DNA of 64,000 nt from Tubulanus polymorphus (taxonomy: Eukaryota; Nemertea; Palaeonemertea; Tubulaniformes; Tubulanidae), in assembly GCF_964204645.1 (NCBI RefSeq), contig NC_134032.1, positions 10,596,275-10,660,274 of the forward strand. The letters are read 5' to 3'. Below the pieces are notes generated by a model that ran no database searches, was not told the DNA's origin, and saw only the letters and a program-made list of their open reading frames with translations. The translations under genes were made by a program, and so were the position numbers. Of this stretch, positions 1 through 13,967 are shown piece after piece; position 1 is the first letter of the stretch; each line of letters begins with the position of its first letter.

Positions 1-1
1 G

Positions 2-571
2 AAACTTGTGTTCGTCGGATTCCAAGAGGGTGCAATTAATTTCAACCCGACGTATAAGTTCGACAAGGGCACCGACACGTACGACACGAGCTCGAAGCAG
101 CGTAAACCGGCATGGACCGATCGGATCCTGTGGAAGGTCGTCGAGAACAAGTTCAACAAGGTGAAATCGTTGTTGTACCGTTCGCATCCCGGTTACAAGA
201 CGAGTGATCACAAACCGATCAGCGGCGAATTCGAGATTACCGCGATGAAAAACGCCCCCGAATTACCGGTGATATTCACACCCATTTCGTTGCCGCGCAG
301 CGGTACCCTGGCGTCGTTCGAGGTGTCGTACCATTGCGACGCTCGGCGCTTGGAGACGTCGACGCGCGATTGGTTGGGGCTGTATCGTAGCGATTTGAAA
401 CACGCCGACGCCTACGAGACGTGGGTTTGGGCGGAGACGGGAGCCGACGACGTTTCGGTGACGTTTACCGAAACGGAGAATCTTTCCGGCAAATTTAGGG
501 TCGCGTATTTCAACCGCGTGAAAAACTGTCTGGTGGGCTACAGCAACGTTTTCGAAATTGGACCGAAATAA
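2..571 (+). CDS. INPP5K: Inositol polyphosphate 5-phosphatase with SKICH domain, C-terminal part
   Basis: The reading frame enters from the left edge, so this is the 3' end of a gene, ending at TAA 569-571. The first ~75 residues carry hallmarks of the type II inositol 5-phosphatase fold: FQEGAINFNPTYKFD, then RKPAWTDRILWK, then SDHKPI. Family knowledge says these motifs help bind and hydrolyse the 5-phosphate of phosphoinositides such as PI(4,5)P2 and PI(3,4,5)P3. The remaining ~110 residues form a SKICH-like beta domain (DWLGLY near its middle, FRVAYFN and GYSNVFEIG at the end). A SKICH domain C-terminal to the phosphatase is the INPP5K (SKIP) / INPP5J (PIPP) arrangement, where it aids membrane targeting. 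There is no long C-terminal tail, which fits INPP5K better, but the N-terminus that would decide is outside the window. No intron is seen in this part. Confidence 0.85.
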   Translation, partial: KLVFVGFQEGAINFNPTYKFDKGTDTYDTSSKQRKPAWTDRILWKVVENKFNKVKSLLYRSHPGYKTSDHKPISGEFEITAMKNAPELPVIFTPISLPRSGTLASFEVSYHCDARRLETSTRDWLGLYRSDLKHADAYETWVWAETGADDVSVTFTETENLSGKFRVAYFNRVKNCLVGYSNVFEIGPK

Positions 572-594
572 CATTTTCTGAGTCTGCATTCCAC

Positions 595-645
595 ATTGGT
601 TCAAGCCCATCGGATTATGAAAGCTTACCACTAACGATTAGTTAA
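595..645. repeat. Short dispersed hairpin repeat, copy 1
   Basis: This ~50-bp segment starts 24 bases after the phosphatase stop and is closely matched at 8853-8908. Each copy has inverted ends (TTGGT..aAGC at the left, GCTTACCAC.AA at the right), so it can fold into a stem. It probably lies in the 3' UTR of the phosphatase. It could be a small MITE or a SINE fragment. Confidence 0.55.
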
Positions 646-3420
646 TTATGCCTCTTCCAGACTGTGGACATTTCGCAGTGACAATTATATTTTGGGAAAT
701 TAAATACTGTTTTGCCCTATCTATTGGTATAGATATCACGGTGCTTGAAAAATTAGCTCCTGCAGATTTGGACCATCAAAAGGGTGATTGTCTGTTAGAG
801 TCACTGCTCACTTGGCGCCAACATTTTCGGAGAAGGAAATTTGCTCAATCTAACTCAAATTGAATTGTATATAAGGACGAATTTGTTGCCATGTTCATGT
901 TTTTCATCGGTTCCCGCAGGAGCGTTGTTAAGTACTTTTACTGTAATGAGGTTTCATCTGGAAAAATTTGCAATGTTTCAATAATGCGAAAATAATTACT
1001 TGCGAAATGTTATAATGACGTATGTTGTATTTCCCATGTGATATGTTTAAACATGTCTCATAATGCATATCGTTGTTTAAGTCGCGGATATGGAACTTGT
1101 GAGGTAAATGTATACTTAGATTAGATTTTAGAATGTTTTTCTTAATGGCTAAATTTTCAGTACCCAGTTTCTAGAAAAATATAACGTTACTTCTCTATAT
1201 TATATGGTATGAATTTATTTGGCCTTTTACCTCCTAGTTCAGCAGTTTCATGATTTTTCTGAACGCTAATCGGAAATGAACGAGAATTTGTTTACGAACT
1301 TAAACCGAGAACTATGGAACTAGGCCCCAAAAAAAGACGCAGCAAAAAAAATAGGAACTGCTTCGATGTCTGTCGTATAACCAGTTTCGTAAACCTTCCC
1401 CCAAAAATTGCAAAAGTATTCAAATACCATTCAGTCATCCCGTTCTGTATTCAGTTCTTCATTCAGGTAGATTTGTATAGCTTTGTATTTCTATGTGTAT
1501 ATAATGATAGATCGATCGATAAAAACCAGAAAAAACATCGATCCAAAATGTTATTTCGTGCCCTCCAGACACAAATGGGGAATATGCCATGTGTTGCCAT
1601 TTTAATGATTTTTCTCTTCGTGTATATACTCGTGTGTACTAAACGTATGTTGTTATTTCACGTGCTGCTCTTGCCTCGAATCTACGTTCATAAGTAGTCG
1701 GACGATTAGCTCGTGGACTCCAAAACGGAGCCCTGTGACATGTTCCTTTCGTTTTAGAGCGAAGTACTGTTTTCATATTGACGACCTCCATAACGCGTTC
1801 AAATCGTTCCCGTAAAACAACCGTTATCGACTTGACTCAACCATTATTATTTTAATCGTTGAACTTAGGAACAAGTTTTTGAAGTTATTGTGAAATACAG
1901 TCAGTTATAACTCCATCGTTTTTAATGCTGTTACTCACATAACGTCGAAATTTTTTGGAGAACAAATTTGCCTAATCCAACTCAACTTCAATGTTATTAT
2001 CTTCTTTAAAAAAATGTTTGATATATCTTCTTTGCAAATTCTTTATAATGCCACGTTCTTCAGTGGTCCCAACAGTGGTATTATAAAGGACTTAAACTGT
2101 ACTAGAAACTGACTTAAGTGTATCCCATTTTGGGCTTTATGTGTGTTTTGTCAATATTTCTTGGTAATTAATTTCTTATTGATCAACCTAAGCAATGAAT
2201 GTGACTGCAAACTACTTATGTTTGATTTGTAATAATTTGGTAATTAAGAATTTCCTATGTCCTTTAATACGCATGTTCCATTTCGGGCTTTAACAGTGGT
2301 TTATCCTGATTACGATTAATCTGTTAATTTCTCAATTCAATTAATACGTGCTGGAACTACTGGTGTTAAATTAGAATAATAATTTGGTAAATCACTAACT
2401 AGGTTATTTCATTAATGAATACTTGATAAGGTTTATTGCTAGAAAAGGCCGAAAAAAAATAATTATGTAAAAATATGGGTAAAATCGGAAATAACTAAAT
2501 GATTTCATAATTTCTGTTGCCATATTCTCTTTTACTAATAAGTATTAATTAGTTTGTTTTGATTTCTAAAACGTTTAATCTTTCACTGATTATTTGAATG
2601 TCGAAATATTAGGAAAATTGCAAATGTGATATGCATATGATTGAAATGTTTTAATGCTGGTTCTGGTTTGAAAAAATCGCGCCTAGTTTAGTTTGACCAC
2701 TCGGCCTTAGTTCGCTGCTGTATAAAGAAAAAGAAAAAAATATATATGCAATTTTTCCTGAGTTGAAAAAAAAACATTTTTGCTGTCAAATTATATCTTT
2801 CATCTGAATCAGGAATGAATTTTTTCGAGCTGGCTGGCATTAGTGTATGCGTCATTTCCCCTGAGAACTATACGACTTCAGAGGACTGGATGGGGCCCAT
2901 AGCCAGGAATTTACAATCTAAGGGCAATTTTCCATCGGAAAACGTTTCTGAAAAATTAAAACATCAAGAAGATTTCAATAACCATTGGTTGTAACATACG
3001 GAAAGATATTTCAATCCCTTGATGATCTTTCCACACAGCCACGCCGCCCCCCTTTCCTCCACACAGTGTAGAACAGAATTAGAAACTGGGATATTTTTCT
3101 CTGAAAGAATCTTTACGCAATTGTTGTGGCGTAGAAACCGTCTCGGAATCCAGAAGAAAATTGCCTTAGATTCTGGTGGCTGTAGTTTTAAATGGGTAAG
3201 TTCGTCATCAATATTGACCCTGATAATTTTTGGTTTGGTTGTAGAAGTGACTTTTCTTTGCTGCTAGCTTTAATAAACCCCAGTTATTATTAGACTTCAG
3301 TTCGTAGAAACTTTGTACTTTATACACATTTTATTCCAAACTCTAATCAAAGATTATTTTTTTTAAATTTTTCCCTCACCCTGTTGTTGATAAAAGAATG
3401 TGCAAAAAACACTGAGCACT
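646..3420. other. Intergenic region
   Basis: AT-rich DNA between the phosphatase and HACD genes. The ORFs here (for example 1314-1697 and 3019-3267) lack recognisable domains. The missing 5' exon(s) of the HACD gene should lie in this stretch or in 3708-4341; I searched for the expected N-terminal 'LYNxxQxxGW' type sequence before a donor and did not find it. Confidence 0.5.
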
Positions 3421-3707
3421 CAGGGGCGGATCCAGAGGCCAATTTTGAAGGACTTGTCACTTTTCAAAAGGGACTTTGATGTCCAGAAAGGAAATATTAG
3501 TTCCACTACCGCACTGAGGGCTAATTTCAAAGAACTTGTTTCATCTCAAAAGATAAGATAAGCACTTTGATGTCCATACGGCGAATATTAAGCGTAACAC
3601 ACTGAAATGCACCAATTATCTTTGTTGACAAAAAAATGAAAAAGAGCGCTAAAAAAGTTCTTTTGAACTTGTACAAGTCTCATATGTCCCCGTGGATCTG
3701 CCCCTTG
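3421..3707. mobile_element. MITE with CAGGGGCGGATCCA-type terminal inverted repeats
   Basis: A 287-bp element. The left end is CAGGGGCGGATCCAGAGG; the right end read in reverse complement is CAAGGGGCAGATCCAC. CAGGGGCGGATC ends are typical of non-autonomous hAT-like elements. There is no transposase ORF. The flanking bases do not give a clean 8-bp target duplication, so the copy is old. An element with similar ends sits at 60992-61263. Confidence 0.6.
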
Positions 3708-3873
3708 CACTGCTAGTATACTATTAGGATTATGAATGGTAGACTCCGCCTTTGATAGTTGCGCCGAGACTGGCAAAATATTAATGGTTAAGACAAATAC
3801 GGGTATAGATTTTCTGATATTTTGCAATGACAAATACTAAGAGAGAGATCTGTAGAGAGATCTGAGAAATCTG

Positions 3874-4078
3874 TTTATTATTCTACTGATTTGAACTGAT
3901 TGCTGGATAGACCGGTACTGCATATTAGCAGAGTACCGTACGTGCAGTTTTTCAAAAGTAGTCAAGTTATCTTTTTATTACTCGACAGGTTTGAACCGAT
4001 TACCGGATAGACCGGTATTGCTAAATTGGCGGAGTGTACTGTAAACGTAGTTTGTCCTAAAAGTAGGCAAATTATTTT
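3874..4078. repeat. Two-copy ~103-bp degenerate tandem repeat
   Basis: Two diverged units lie head to tail (about 3874-3972 and 3973-4078). Both contain TTGAACyGATT followed by GGATAGACCGGTAyTG and end in AAAAGTAGkCAAr. Nothing coding is seen in them. Confidence 0.6.
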
Positions 4079-4199
4079 TTGTTAACCACGGCATATTTAA
4101 ACAAAATATATACGCTCAAAAGAACGATAACCACACTCAAACGTGGTGAATGTATAATAAGATAAAAACCCACTATTTACAGATTAAAAGAATTTAGAA

Positions 4200-4310
4200 A
4201 CAAGTATTTATTTATTCAATCTAAAATATATATATAAGACACGACGTTTCGATCTCACCCTAGAGATCATCATTAGGTGTGACACCTCCGAATTCGCTGA
4301 CTGCACAATT
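4200..4310 (-). mobile_element. Penelope-like terminal repeat remnant (tentative)
   Basis: The plus strand reads GACACGACGTTTCGATC, then GAGATCATCATTAGG. The 'ACGTTTCGA ... GATCATC.T.AGG' pattern is common at terminal repeats of Penelope-like elements. On the minus strand it gives TGATGA, a short stem (ATCTC/GAGAT), then CGAAAC, resembling a hammerhead ribozyme core, but the C expected before UGAUGA is A here. No reverse transcriptase is nearby. The call rests on motif resemblance only. Confidence 0.35.
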
Positions 4311-4341
4311 GTTAAGTTTAATTTCTAAATCGTTTCTCTAG

Positions 4342-6745
4342 ATGGTGTAAGTTATTCGGGCGAGTCGTCAGACATTATCTGGACGATGGCCGACACGATC
4401 AGTTGTACGCGAAGATAGAACTGGATTTGAAGATATTTCAGACCGGCGCCGTTTTAGAGGTAAGAAATACCATTCGAAACTCAGGTGTGTCTTGATAAGG
4501 CTGAAAAAATGATACCTTGTTTCTCCTAATCAGCCGGGCCATTTTGAACACAGAAATAAAATTTGTATAAATCAGTTCATTTCTGCTGGGTCTGTTATGC
4601 TTTGTTTGATCATGATTTAAAAAAAAACAAACTTATATACCGGGTAGATAGGCAGCCGGCTGGGTCAACTTTTAAGCTCATCAGAAATGAGAAACTAGGT
4701 ACCAATTTTTTCAACCTGAAAAGGAGATTTGTATTAAAATGATTTTGATTTTCTAAAATCACGCATTACATGTTTATATTTTGTTTCAGATTATTCACTG
4801 CGCCATCGGCATTGTCCCGTCGTCTGTGGTTTTGACGGCGTTTCAAGTCTTCTCGCGCGTATTTCTGACCTGGGGAGTCGTGCATAGCGTTAAACAGGTG
4901 CGTGTATTTAGCCCGATACCATTCTCAAATGTTGTTATACCGGATCACCGAAAGCATAAGATTCCGCTCAAGTTGGATGTGGTCAACCATTAGAATTTGG
5001 ATGTTTGTGAAATATATAGTGAAAATTGCTGAAGTCATTGTAGTTGGTACGATCAATATATTGACCACTTACCCAAATGACAAAACGCACTTAGAAAATT
5101 GAATTGCAAAAATGAATTGTGACTTGAAAATAGAGAAGACTTATCAGATGCATGAATGACTATAACATCTATCTCGGATAACACTCAAATTGGACAGATT
5201 TTGATGCTCCCAAAAGGTCCGACTTGAGCGGGGTCTGTTGTACATCTAAGTTGATTTATCAGTTGATTAATTTATATGACGCTCAACTTTTAAGATCGAA
5301 ACCCATTGTTTACAAGTCTGAAAGATCGAAAACGAGATTAATTTACAAAGAATTAAAATCAAAAGTTAAACGACTTTTTTTCCTTTTAGAGTCAAGAGTC
5401 AGTAGGTGTGGCTCTGTTCGTGTTTGCGTGGACAGTGACTGAGATGATTCGTTACAGTTTCTACGTGTTCGGTTTGATCGGTCGAGTTCCTTACCTTCTG
5501 CAGTGGTGCAGGTAAAATCAACAATTCCTCCATAAAACATGGCTGCACGTTCTTAGAATCTCCTTATGACATTGCCAAATTGCTCCTGTAGACACTTGCA
5601 GACGCTGCTTCCATGAATCCCCCTACAACAGCAAATTCTCCCTTTTGACTCTTTAAAGACCCCAATTGTAAAAAAAAAACTTTTCATAAATCCCCATAGG
5701 ACATCGTCAAATTGGCTCGACAGAATTTTCAGTAAAGATGGCTTCCACCATAATACCCCTCATGATATCGAAATTGCTCCTATAGAACCTTTTTCAGATG
5801 TTTTACATTTTCATTGTAGGTATACTTTCTTCATAGTTCTCTACCCGATTGGAGTTACGGTAAGCGTCAAACCGGGAAACTGTAAAACAACCTGTAAAGA
5901 TGCTTCAAAATGAAGCCTTTTTATGCAGCATCTTCAAGGATGCTTCAATGTTCCTTTTACTTTGTATTTTTTATTATTATATTACTATTATTATTTACTT
6001 TCAGGGTGAATTATTGACGATCTATAGCTCTCTGTCGCACGTGAAGCGTACAGCTTTATACAGCATTGATTTACCGAATCAAGCGAACGTTTCATTCAGT
6101 TATTATTACTATTTACTTTTCATAATGATCTCCTATTTACCAGGTAAGAATCAGCAAGAGCACCTCTAATGAGTTCCCTGATTGGAGATAATCAGTTTAA
6201 GTCTATCATAAATAACGCCAATGTTGAGACCAATGAATAAGATGGTGTTATAGCGAATTTGGCCTTTACGGAAAAAAAGGTATTTCCATTGAATTTGAGT
6301 AAGTAAGATTGTGCAAATTTGTTCTCGGAAACATGTTGGCATAAAGTAAGTAGTGGTGTAAAAAGAATTGCCTTATAACGGACTTTGACTGTATTTTAAA
6401 GTGCCAACACTTGTGAAATCCCTGAAATATCAACAGTCCCAACTATTCTGAAGAATCCCTGATTCTCAACTCCGTGATATATTAAGTCTCAGCACTTCCG
6501 TATTCCTCGATTCTCTCAACTTGGTGAAATATAAACAGTCTCGACGCTATCATTGTTTCCTGATTCTCACTTGAGTTAAGTTGTTACATGCGAGCAACTA
6601 AGGCAAGAATCAAATACATACAATTTTTCTATATTCCCGTAATTTGCATATATTTTCAGTGTTTCCTCAACTTTATGGTCACATGTTAAAACAACGCAAG
6701 AAGGTGATCGGTGGAGGAGGCGCAGTGAAAGCAAAATCTGCATAA
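4342..6745 (+). CDS. HACD2: Very-long-chain (3R)-3-hydroxyacyl-CoA dehydratase, 5' exon missing
   Basis: Visible exons: 4342-4459, 4790-4897, 5390-5511, 5820-5859, 6005-6143 and 6660-6745, all GT-AG with consistent phases, ending at TAA 6743-6745. HACD enzymes are ER multi-pass proteins that dehydrate 3-hydroxyacyl-CoA in the third step of fatty-acid elongation. Diagnostic stretches are FQTGAVLE, then [20 protein letters not shown], then the TEMIRYSFY helix, and LYPIGVTGELL, which carries the catalytic Tyr and Glu seven residues apart; the intron after 5859 separates them. '[14 protein letters not shown]' closes the last membrane region, followed by a short basic tail ([10 protein letters not shown]...KAKSA). 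[12 protein letters not shown] places it with HACD1/HACD2 rather than HACD3/4. The first listed exon starts with one base of a split codon before Trp, probably the conserved Gly-Trp, so at least one upstream exon exists but was not found. Confidence 0.9.
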
Positions 6746-7017
6746 ATTAACGCCGGATATATAAGATTCAAATACGTTAATGTAACTCGTGTAAATTTTA
6801 CATATCGTAAAAGGCTATTGATAGAACAAAGATAAATGTAGCTTTACATAGTTCCGCTTTTAAAGAAACTATAAGAATTCTCAGTTTTATATTGACATAC
6901 AGACACTTAATGAATAATACATGTAGTTCATGTGTCTGATGAATGCGAGAATGATTCAAATAAATTAGCACATGTATGTGAAAACTTATTGTTGTTGAAA
7001 TGTGTAATGCCTTTGGA

Positions 7018-7321
7018 TCTAGTGGATAGAGTCGACCCCTGATCATGATCCATCTTCCCTCACAGGAATATCGAATTTGATGGTATCGCCTCTGTGACCA
7101 TGCCTCTGGCAGAGGTCATGGGCTCGTATCAGAGTTGTAGGTACTGTAAAAACGATATTCTGTTATGAAAATCTAGTATTCAATGTTTACAAAATAACGT
7201 TATTTTAGATCTTAGGTAGAGATTAGAGATAATTTAAAATCTGTAGAAGCAAAAACAGTACAAATCTCATTTTCTAACAGATCATTGTTTTTACAGTACC
7301 TACAATTCTGACATGAGGTCC
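7018..7321. repeat. Inverted repeat with tRNA-SINE-like arms
   Basis: Arms of about 53 bp (7120-7172 and 7269-7321) are imperfect reverse complements, sharing TTGTAGGTACTGTAAAAAC. Left of the first arm, CTAGTGGATAGAGTCG resembles a tRNA A box, and GGGCTCGTATC in the arm resembles a B box, about 100 bp apart. It may be two inverted SINE pieces or a MITE. Confidence 0.4.
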
Positions 7322-7445
7322 CGATGGCTTTTAAACAGTTCTACAAAACATTAAATAGGAATTTCACAAATTTACTTCTTTATTTGAATAATCTATCGTA
7401 GTTTCAGTAATGTTTCCAGAATTTTTTCAATTGAGTCCGCCGGCT

Positions 7446-7697
7446 AATGATGTCAGAATTTTACCGTCAAGTGCTGCCCCTCTATATATGATTAGCGGTG
7501 ATCACGTGAACTAAGTTTACCGTACAAAATTCTTACTGTGGCATGCGAATAATGGTGAAAGTTGACCATGTTGAATGGAAATAATCTGTATGAATCACAT
7601 GCCACAATAAGAATTTTATGCAGTCGAGTTAGTTCGCATATTTACCGCTTATAGTAAGTATAGAGGCAGCACTTGACAGTGAAAATATCTGACTCAT
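7446..7697. mobile_element. Foldback MITE (~250 bp)
   Basis: The two ends pair over roughly 100 bp: TGTCAAGTGCTGCC on one arm matches GGCAGCACTTGACA on the other, and CTTAyTGTGGCATG near the centre also pairs. There is no ORF. Ends read AATGA(T)GTCAGA and TCTGACTCATT. Confidence 0.65.
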
Positions 7698-8852
7698 TAT
7701 GCACATCGTTGAAAAAATACTAAATTTTGGACAACGAATGTATTCTAAAAAGTAGAAGAGAGCATGTTCCACAACTTTGCGGGGTAAAAGTGCAGATCCG
7801 CACCTCCCGTGATTGACGCACTCTATCTATTGTTATGCAATCTTTCTAGATAGAAAATCCTCCAAGGAATCCAATGGTTCACTTGATTTTATGATTTGCC
7901 CATCGGAAAGTTGTTTTATAGGTTTAATAGGTTTATAAGTTTTTGGCAGCATTTCAGAAGATGCTCCAAGTAATTAAAAAAGCCTGTCTCCCCTCAATTG
8001 AATCAAGGAGTTTTTATGAAAATCTGTCTATTGACGGGATTCTGTGATAACAGCATGAATGATGATAGTCAGTAACCTGTCTGTGGTTTAGTTTCACGAT
8101 CGGATATTTTCACAAACCACAGTCAGGAATGGGAAGGTCATTTTTGTATGAAATCTTCGTCAGCCAATTTGACTGACGAGTAATTTGCCTGGCATTTCAT
8201 TGTCTCTTAAGATATCCGTCTAATTTTTGTTGTAATCGACGCACAACAGATTCGTAGTTTGTCTGATACCTATAACACCTCACCTGACGATCTTAATCCA
8301 TGTGCAAATCGGCCGTAAAGTGAGAGTAAATTTCCGTAGAGTCAACAGCTGCCATTTTGAAAATTACTGGAGGTGCTGGCACCTGTGGACTGAGGCCAGA
8401 ACAACAGCACAAACTAACAAAGCGAAACGACGAAATTGAAAAATATTAAGAAATCAACACTTATTCACATTTTTCTTTTACCAGAATTTATTATTTTAAT
8501 ATTAATTAAGGAAAACACGAAGATTTGAAATATAGGTTGGAAAACCATCAAAAATAAAAATTGTCGTTTCGTCTTGGAAGTTTTATATAAATCCTTGTAG
8601 GTCCCCTTGTCTTATCATGCCACATGTGCAATACAGAGAAATGGCGGCCAATGGCGAAATTTGTGGAGAAATTAATTAATTTCTCAAAATAATGTTGATT
8701 AATCACTCGAAACATGCATAAAATTGGATTATTTCGAAAGGTTCCTGTGTAAGTTTGTGAAATAAGCCATTAATTGTGGACTGAAGTGGATAGAAAGTAT
8801 ATTTTTGAAGTGTTACTTTTTTCAACCGTGTTTTGGCCCTTGTCATCCCTAA
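7698..8852. other. Intergenic region
   Basis: AT-rich, with no supported gene. A small stem (CTGTGGTTT...AAACCACAG) lies near 8080-8125. Nothing else is recognisable. Confidence 0.5.
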
Positions 8853-8908
8853 CGTTGGTATAAGCCCATCCGATTATAAAAGCTTACCACCAACGATTAG
8901 GTAACTAA
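8853..8908. repeat. Short dispersed hairpin repeat, copy 2
   Basis: Matches 595-645. Here the arms are better preserved: CGTTGGTATAAGC at the left and GCTTACCACCAACG at the right, giving a ~44-bp hairpin. Confidence 0.55.
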
Positions 8909-9689
8909 CTAGAATGATGATTAATCATGAATACGTGGTATAAGTGGGTTTCCCCAATGACTCAAATAGACCGCTTTCCTCGTGCATGATGTGAGTTAGT
9001 TATCTCGGGGTGCATGAACTGTCCGTGACTAATAAACTAATTTCATTAGTAAATGTTTACGCGGTTTCTATGATATGAAGACATGTATTGGTGTGAATCT
9101 TTAACTGAAGAGCTATCGGTCGGTATAAAATTATAAATTATTCTAGAATATTCCAGAAGGAAAAAAAACAGTCGGCCTATAAATTCGGAGGTAGCTGTTG
9201 GGAATCAAGTAGGCCTAATTTATTTCAATGCCTTATTCAGTTCCTCGACCACTATATTTATTGTTCAGCTGACTACTGGCGTGTATTCAACTCGGCGGTG
9301 GAACCTTTCATAATGTAAACCCATTGAACGATAGAGAGACACAATTGCGGTTTTTCAGAGTTGTTGATATCATTCTGACACGCGCTATTGATTACGTCAC
9401 CGGTTGACCACGGTGTACACAAGCATAGGCCATTCACCTCAGCTTACTCACACTGTGAACATGCTACCGTGGATTCTCCTCCTGGCGATTTTCGCTGCGC
9501 TACCACTCCTGCTCCTGTTCCTGCTTCCTGGGGAACGACGTCTATATGTTTTATGTGTTACTGTTCGTCTCTGTGCTGTCCTGTACTGTTCCGTGTTTAT
9601 TAATCCGTTTTATTTTTCAGGGTCTAATCCGTTTTATTTTTCAGGGCCGATTTCTCTGTCGAATTTCAACGTTTGCTGGAACAAAACTA
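8909..9689. other. Unassigned region with a hydrophobic ORF
   Basis: An ORF at 9404-9904 (+) begins with a strongly hydrophobic stretch (MLPWILLLAIFAALPLLLL), then runs into a decayed reverse-transcriptase fragment. It is probably fortuitous. At 9600-9646 a 22-bp block ending TTTTATTTTTCAGGG, which looks like a splice acceptor, occurs twice in tandem. Confidence 0.3.
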
Positions 9690-9900
9690 ATGCCCGAAAG
9701 CGTCAGCTCTCCGTCGCCGGTCATGTGTCAAGGATGTCAGACAAAGAGTCGGTCAGGAAATGGCTACCCTCTACACGCCCTCATATGGAACACGAAAACC
9801 AGGATGACGAGGCCTCACTCTCCCCACGTATCAACAGAGTGTGTCTGTTGACGTCAATGATGAGCAAGTCAGTCGGATTGCACAGGTTAAAAGTGGAGTG
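9690..9900 (+). pseudogene. Decayed non-LTR reverse transcriptase C-terminal fragment
   Basis: Translation with frame jumps gives AGHVSRMSDKESVRKWL, an R..GHV.RM pattern. In the neighbouring frames come pieces resembling 'LYTPSHGTRKPGRPR' and 'NRVC.VTS'. This layout (GHVxRM, G.R..GRP, then a helical end) is the extreme C-terminus of many RTE/BovB-like LINE polyproteins. Frameshifts separate the pieces, so it is inactive. A second copy in inverted orientation is at 10240-10490. Confidence 0.55.
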
Positions 9901-9922
9901 GTAAAGCTGGACTGTCTACTAG

Positions 9923-10235
9923 TATTCATTGATTCCTTTTCAGGAATTGCTTCGGGTAAAGATTTAGTCTTGTCTTCCTTTGCGTTCTAGCATTCATTGA
10001 TTCCTTTTACGGGATTGCTTCGGGCAGGGATTAAATTCCCTGTCTTCCTTTGCGTGCTAGGATTCATTGATTCACTGCGGGATCGCTTGCATGCCAGCAT
10101 TCATTGATTCCTTTTAAGGGATTGCTTCGGGCAGGGATTAATTTCCCTGCCTTCCTTTGAGTGTTAGTATTCATTGATTCCCAGTGGGTTGCTTCGGACG
10201 GGATTAAGTCTTGCCTTCCTTTGGGTGCTAGTGCG
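9923..10235. repeat. Minisatellite, ~70-bp unit
   Basis: About five units start with ATTCATTGATTCCtttt and carry GGGATTGCTTCGGGCAGGGA and CTTCCTTTGyGTGCTAG. Starts are near 9923, 9991, 10061, 10099 and 10168; the third unit is truncated. It sits exactly between the two inverted reverse-transcriptase fragments. Confidence 0.75.
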
Positions 10236-10239
10236 GGCA

Positions 10240-10490
10240 ATCCAGTTGCGCTGCCCTACTTTTGGCTTGGGCAATTTGATAGGTTTGTCAGTTACTGACG
10301 TCACCCGGCACACCCTGTTGGTAAATGGTGAAAGTAAGGCGTCGTCATCCTGGTTTTCGCGTTCTGTGTGAGGGCGTGTAGAGGGCAGTATATTCCTGGC
10401 TGGCTCTTTGTCTGGTGTTCTCGGCATGTGGCCGACGACGGAGAGCTGTAAAGCTTTCGGACATTAGTTTTGTTCCGTACCAGGTTTTCA
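10240..10490 (-). pseudogene. Decayed non-LTR reverse transcriptase C-terminal fragment, inverted copy
   Basis: On the minus strand the ORF reads TPDKEPARNILPSTRPHTER and continues with TNRVCRVTSVTDKP, clearly homologous to the plus-strand fragment at 9690-9900. The two differ by substitutions and indels. Another frame holds CPLHALTQNAKTRM. No intact domain remains. Confidence 0.55.
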
Positions 10491-10518
10491 TCGCTCTTCT
10501 CTTTTTTTTTCATTTCAG

Positions 10519-10823
10519 GACTCCCAAGATGAAGAAGATGCTGAAGGCGACTACAGAAGATGGCGAAAAAAGAACACTGAACTCAGCAATATTGAAAGTT
10601 AAGTTGATTTACACATGTAAATTACGACGTATGATACAGAAAGGATTGTGTAACTACAGAATATCGTTCTTTTACTCATTTCAAGTTAATCCAGAAAGGC
10701 CCATTTAAAATCTGCCCACCAGAAGTGCCCACAAAAGACTCCACGTTGAATGAACCAAACGTCGAAAGTCCTGCCGCAACCAAACCTGGCAGTCTCATCC
10801 TGCATGGCAACAGGAATACATAA
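10519..10823 (+). other. Exon-like open segments of unknown protein
   Basis: A good polypyrimidine tract plus CAG precedes 10519. The segment 10519-10597 is open and charged (DSQDEEDAEGDYRRWRKKN). A second open segment at about 10685-10823 reads KGPFKICPPEVPTKDS and ends in TAA. The donor after 10597 would be weak (GTTAAG), and the phases of the obvious junction do not join the two frames, so they may be a broken gene or chance. The function is not recognised. Confidence 0.25.
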
Positions 10824-10944
10824 AGCTAAGTTGATTTTTCATATCTGGGGTAGAATGCATAGGCACTGGAGAGGAAAGAGACGCTGGTCAAGCTCACCAT
10901 CTCCGCACTACTTTATTGAAGCTCTGTGGCCGGTAGTAAATTGA

Positions 10945-13967
<3,023 letters not shown>

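Noticed and set aside
3019-3267. Candidate missing HACD first exon (ORF ending before GTAAGT)
   Set aside because: It ends at a plausible donor, but the protein does not resemble the HACD N-terminus and has no membrane-helix pattern of that family.
10750-10944. 64-codon ORF ending HYFIEALWPVVN
   Set aside because: No acceptor or homology, and a different frame from the nearby exon-like segment.
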